Assembly (NCBI RefSeq): GCF_900545795.1
Contig: NZ_URAR01000003.1
Span: forward strand, 62,001 to 126,000
Origin: an uncultured Veillonella sp.
Lineage (GTDB): Bacteria > Bacillota > Negativicutes > Veillonellales > Veillonellaceae
Reading direction: 5' to 3'
Length of the DNA stretch: 64,000 bases
In this document: positions 61,439 through 64,000 of the stretch, piece after piece
Numbering within the stretch: the stretch's first letter is position 1
Layout of the letters: every line of letters begins with the position of its first letter
Program-made: the position numbers and the translations under genes
The notes under the pieces: generated by a model
The model's database searches: none
The model's input: only the letters and a program-made list of their open reading frames with translations
What the model was told of the DNA's origin: nothing

Positions 61439-63073
61439 TTAAAAGTCTTTTGCTACAATTGTATAGCTCCATTTCTTCTGTTTCGACTGATATGTCAACC
61501 AACCTTCAAAGGAGTGCATATCACGGTACCAAGTATAGTCTACATAACGAAGCTCGCCCGTTTGAACATCGCGTTTTAAAATAACGCTAAGTCTATCTAA
61601 GCGACTTACTTGCACAGAGAAACCTGTTGTCCAATTGCGACGAATGTCAATTCGGTCAAATGGATATGGCGAATTAGATTTCGCATCAATATTATGTTGC
61701 TTATAACTAGACCATACTCGAATTTTGTCATTAACTTTCCAGTTTGCACTGACACCCCAATAAGGCATGCTACGCGTTAAATCATTATAACCATAATGAT
61801 CTCGTTGATAACCTAAATGGAAGCGTAAGCTTGTATTCTTAGTTGGGCGAATCGCATCATGGCTTAACTCGCCTTTAAACATATAATGACTGCCCTTAAT
61901 ATAGTCTTCTTTCCAATAGCCTATATTACCTTCACCACGCACAGTAAATGGGGTGCTACCAATATGATATGTATTAGTATAGACGGAGAATTCAGGGCGC
62001 TTTTCAACCCATACAGTACGGGCATTAAGAGTCGCTGATTCACGACTTACGCCAAAGCGCATACCGCCCCAAGGGAAGTAATGACGATAACCATAACTTG
62101 GCTTAAAGCCTTCCTTAGTCATCCATTGATATTTGAAGAAAAGCTCTCCATGTTCACCTATTGGATATTCAATGCTGCCTTTTAAGCCAAAGCCATCATC
62201 ACTATTATACGTAGGACGAGGAATAAAGCTAAAAACATTTAGCTTAGACTCATCTTTACGCAAGGATACTACATAGCGTGGCATGCTCATTATCTTACCA
62301 TTTTTAATGAAGAACCTAGCATCATTAATAATGGCTTTATCACCAGGATATACTTCAATAGTACTACCTTCAATACGATAATCTGGTACACCTTTGTAAG
62401 CCATAGCATGTTTAGTTGTAACCCAGCCATCAGTTATAAGCCCTGTATTTCCATCAAATTCGGCTTTTTTAGCCTTTACATAATAAGGCGCTGCAAAGCC
62501 TATAACATCAGGTGCTACCATTGCATTAGTGCCGCTATTAAATTGTAAATTAGCCCCTGTAAGATCCTTGGTTTGTCCCTTATCCTCTAAAAAGCGAAAT
62601 GGACCTTCTGTTGTATAGTCTTGCGTCTTGCTATTGCCTAATAATTTATCAGTATATAGCTCACGATTGCCCTGGCGAGCTTCTACAGTACCTACAGCGA
62701 CTACATTGCCAGTTAAATCACTATAATACATACTATCTGCATCAACGCGCACCGGCAAAGTCGCTGGATCTTCAGTAGGTTTTGGTGTACCGCGACGAAC
62801 TACTTTAATAGGAGGGTTTATTAAATCATCCTTTGTATTCATCGTTACAGCCGTATTTTGACTATATTCTACAGCTGCATCCTCTTCTGTATAATCTACG
62901 ACTCTAACAGTTGTAGGCGTTGTTGTATGTAAAGCTAATGCCGATGCACCAGTAGTATTCTGACTGGCTGCATCAACTGCATCCTCTGTGTTAGTATCGG
63001 CTGCATGCACTGCCACCAATGGCATCAAAACTAAGGCCGCACTTAAAGCATATTTCGCTTTCTTCCTTACCAT
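61439..63073 (-). CDS. LptD/OstA-like outer-membrane LPS-assembly protein
   Basis: 544 aa. Signal peptide about 1-24 (KYALSAALVLMPLVAVHAAD). A polar segment is followed by an OstA/LptA-like beta-jellyroll (about 105-260: LPVRVDADSMYYSDLTGNVV), then a beta-barrel with alternating aromatic strands and a C-terminal Phe (IVAKDF), as outer-membrane proteins have. It would insert LPS in the outer leaflet together with LptE-like partners. Shorter than E. coli LptD (about 780), as in Negativicutes. ATG behind TGAGG. Read with the gene upstream. Confidence 0.78.
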   Translation of the reverse strand: MVRKKAKYALSAALVLMPLVAVHAADTNTEDAVDAASQNTTGASALALHTTTPTTVRVVDYTEEDAAVEYSQNTAVTMNTKDDLINPPIKVVRRGTPKPTEDPATLPVRVDADSMYYSDLTGNVVAVGTVEARQGNRELYTDKLLGNSKTQDYTTEGPFRFLEDKGQTKDLTGANLQFNSGTNAMVAPDVIGFAAPYYVKAKKAEFDGNTGLITDGWVTTKHAMAYKGVPDYRIEGSTIEVYPGDKAIINDARFFIKNGKIMSMPRYVVSLRKDESKLNVFSFIPRPTYNSDDGFGLKGSIEYPIGEHGELFFKYQWMTKEGFKPSYGYRHYFPWGGMRFGVSRESATLNARTVWVEKRPEFSVYTNTYHIGSTPFTVRGEGNIGYWKEDYIKGSHYMFKGELSHDAIRPTKNTSLRFHLGYQRDHYGYNDLTRSMPYWGVSANWKVNDKIRVWSSYKQHNIDAKSNSPYPFDRIDIRRNWTTGFSVQVSRLDRLSVILKRDVQTGELRYVDYTWYRDMHSFEGWLTYQSKQKKWSYTIVAKDF

Positions 63074-63102
63074 TTACTAATTACCTCATTTATGTAATAT
63101 TT

Positions 63103-64000
63103 TTAATTTCGTTTTACCACTACAATTGGTTGAGATGGTGCTGTAGCTACATGAGTAGATTCTTCTGCCTGATCTTCGTCTTCAACAGTGTCCTCTTCTA
63201 CTTCTTCATGAGTTGTATCTTCTTCTACGGCCTCACTAGAAGTATCGTCTACATGCTCTTCTACTACTTCTTCGTGTTCATCAGTAGCACTAGTGCTTGT
63301 CTCATCAGCAGGCACTAATGTAACTGGTTCATCTGGATTTCCTAATTCATACTCATCGTAATTAGACTCCGTAATAGAACCGCTCGTACCATGAGGTAAG
63401 CCATCGCCACCAACGACTACGCCTTGTACAGTTACTACTTCTTGCGGCTGTACATAAATAGTAGAACCTGCAGGTAACTCAACATTCTTACCTTTTATAA
63501 AGAAGCCCCCCACAAGACCTACTGGCCCAAGCAATACAGCACCTGCCACAGATGCACCAGCAGCTTTTAATTCTTGTTTAGTCTTTTCCTTGGCTTCTTC
63601 ACCTTGTATTGCTACAAAGGATTCACCATTAATAGTTGGCACTGTGTCAAATACAAAGTCCAATTTACCATTGCGGCCAAAGGAAGAGGCTGATTTAATC
63701 TCAGACACATGACCTTTGCCAGTCGTTCCAGCAGGAACTAAGAGGACATTGCCATCCATAATGTCTTCAGCAACAGTGAATTCAAAGGTATCACCTACTT
63801 TATTAGTTTTTGTAGAAATAGGTGTATCTAAAGTCACTGCAAACACTTCAGAGCTATTAATAGTCCCTACTTGTGAAGTCAGCTTTAAAGGCTTGCCATT
63901 AATCGTTTTGCTTAGATTTTGAATGCGCGCTTCTAATGAGCCAGTTTCGATGCGCCCATTAACACTGCGCTCTAATTGTTCCACACGGGATACTAGCGAA
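63103..64000 (-). CDS. Secreted-type protein, cut by the right edge, with acidic C-terminal tail
   Basis: The reading frame stays open to the right end, so the N-terminus is missing. The visible 298 residues open with a coiled-coil like stretch (SRVEQLERSVNGRIETGSL). A beta-rich domain (TLDTPISTKTNKVGDTFEFT; VLLVPAGTTGKGHVSEI) follows, then a hydrophobic Gly/Ala stretch (AAGASVAGAVLLGPVGLVGG) and an acidic Glu/Asp/Thr/Val-rich tail of about 70 residues. It resembles surface or envelope proteins seen before LptD-like genes in Negativicutes, from memory. It lies 29 bp from the LptD-like gene. Function unknown. Confidence 0.6.
   Translation of the reverse strand, partial: SLVSRVEQLERSVNGRIETGSLEARIQNLSKTINGKPLKLTSQVGTINSSEVFAVTLDTPISTKTNKVGDTFEFTVAEDIMDGNVLLVPAGTTGKGHVSEIKSASSFGRNGKLDFVFDTVPTINGESFVAIQGEEAKEKTKQELKAAGASVAGAVLLGPVGLVGGFFIKGKNVELPAGSTIYVQPQEVVTVQGVVVGGDGLPHGTSGSITESNYDEYELGNPDEPVTLVPADETSTSATDEHEEVVEEHVDDTSSEAVEEDTTHEEVEEDTVEDEDQAEESTHVATAPSQPIVVVKRN

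Overview
The window looks like a chromosome segment of a diderm Firmicute (Negativicutes), most likely Veillonella or a close relative. The gene order is Firmicute-like: fapR-plsX-fab genes run into rnc, smc and ftsY, the acyl-ACP reductase is FabK, and the RNase HI has a viroplasmin N-terminus. An LptD/OstA-like outer-membrane protein at the right end implies an LPS-type outer membrane. Anaerobic metabolism is indicated by NrdDG, rubredoxins and a DUF438 protein. The genus is inferred from gene content and was not tested.

Left part (1-34.4 kb): RNase HI, YbaK deacylase, an NA37/NdpA-type nucleoid protein, a rubredoxin-DUF2231 membrane protein and a sugar-nucleotide epimerase come first. They are followed by a uvrB-uvrA-uvrC-brnQ operon and smc-ftsY plus a small unknown gene. 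Next come an Elp3-type radical SAM gene and a long fatty-acid operon, fapR-plsX-fabH-fabK-fabD-fabG-acpP-FMN oxidoreductase-fabF-rnc. On the plus strand are a DUF438/PAS protein, an exported esterase-like hydrolase and a UDG-family protein; yceD-rpmF follows on the minus strand behind a perfect consensus promoter.

Central island (34.8-49.1 kb): this visibly AT-rich block of minus-strand genes is the most unusual part. Two neighbouring genes encode a long helical N-terminal domain fused to degenerate EF-Tu copies: the G3 glycine, the G4 motif and the switch I sequence are altered. A third gene carries a diverged copy of the same N-terminal domain on Sel1/TPR repeats. The remaining genes encode a PD-(D/E)XK-like candidate with membrane segments, an HNH-like protein with membrane segments, a glycine-zipper coiled-coil protein, a lipoprotein and an LRAT-like membrane-anchored protein. 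Three transcription units have a related 16-bp palindrome (AGACAGAGCTCTGTCT) upstream, and two of them share a nearly identical promoter about 170 bp downstream of it. I read this as one co-regulated, undescribed conflict or defence-type locus; that function is inference.

Right part (49.4-64 kb): a 44-aa rubredoxin, a second FabK/nitronate-monooxygenase-like enzyme, a gamma-carbonic-anhydrase-like protein, a small PAS-like protein and nrdDG come first. They are followed by an operon of hotdog protein, bioY, an atypical thiolase lacking its second catalytic Cys, and an AMP-binding ligase. The window ends with galU, the LptD-like gene and a gene cut by the right edge.

A trait running through the whole window is repeat expansion: many intergenic gaps hold degenerate 23-70 bp tandem repeats, and several otherwise ordinary enzymes carry in-frame 6-27 bp repeats. 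I saw no tRNA, rRNA, CRISPR array, transposase or integrase.
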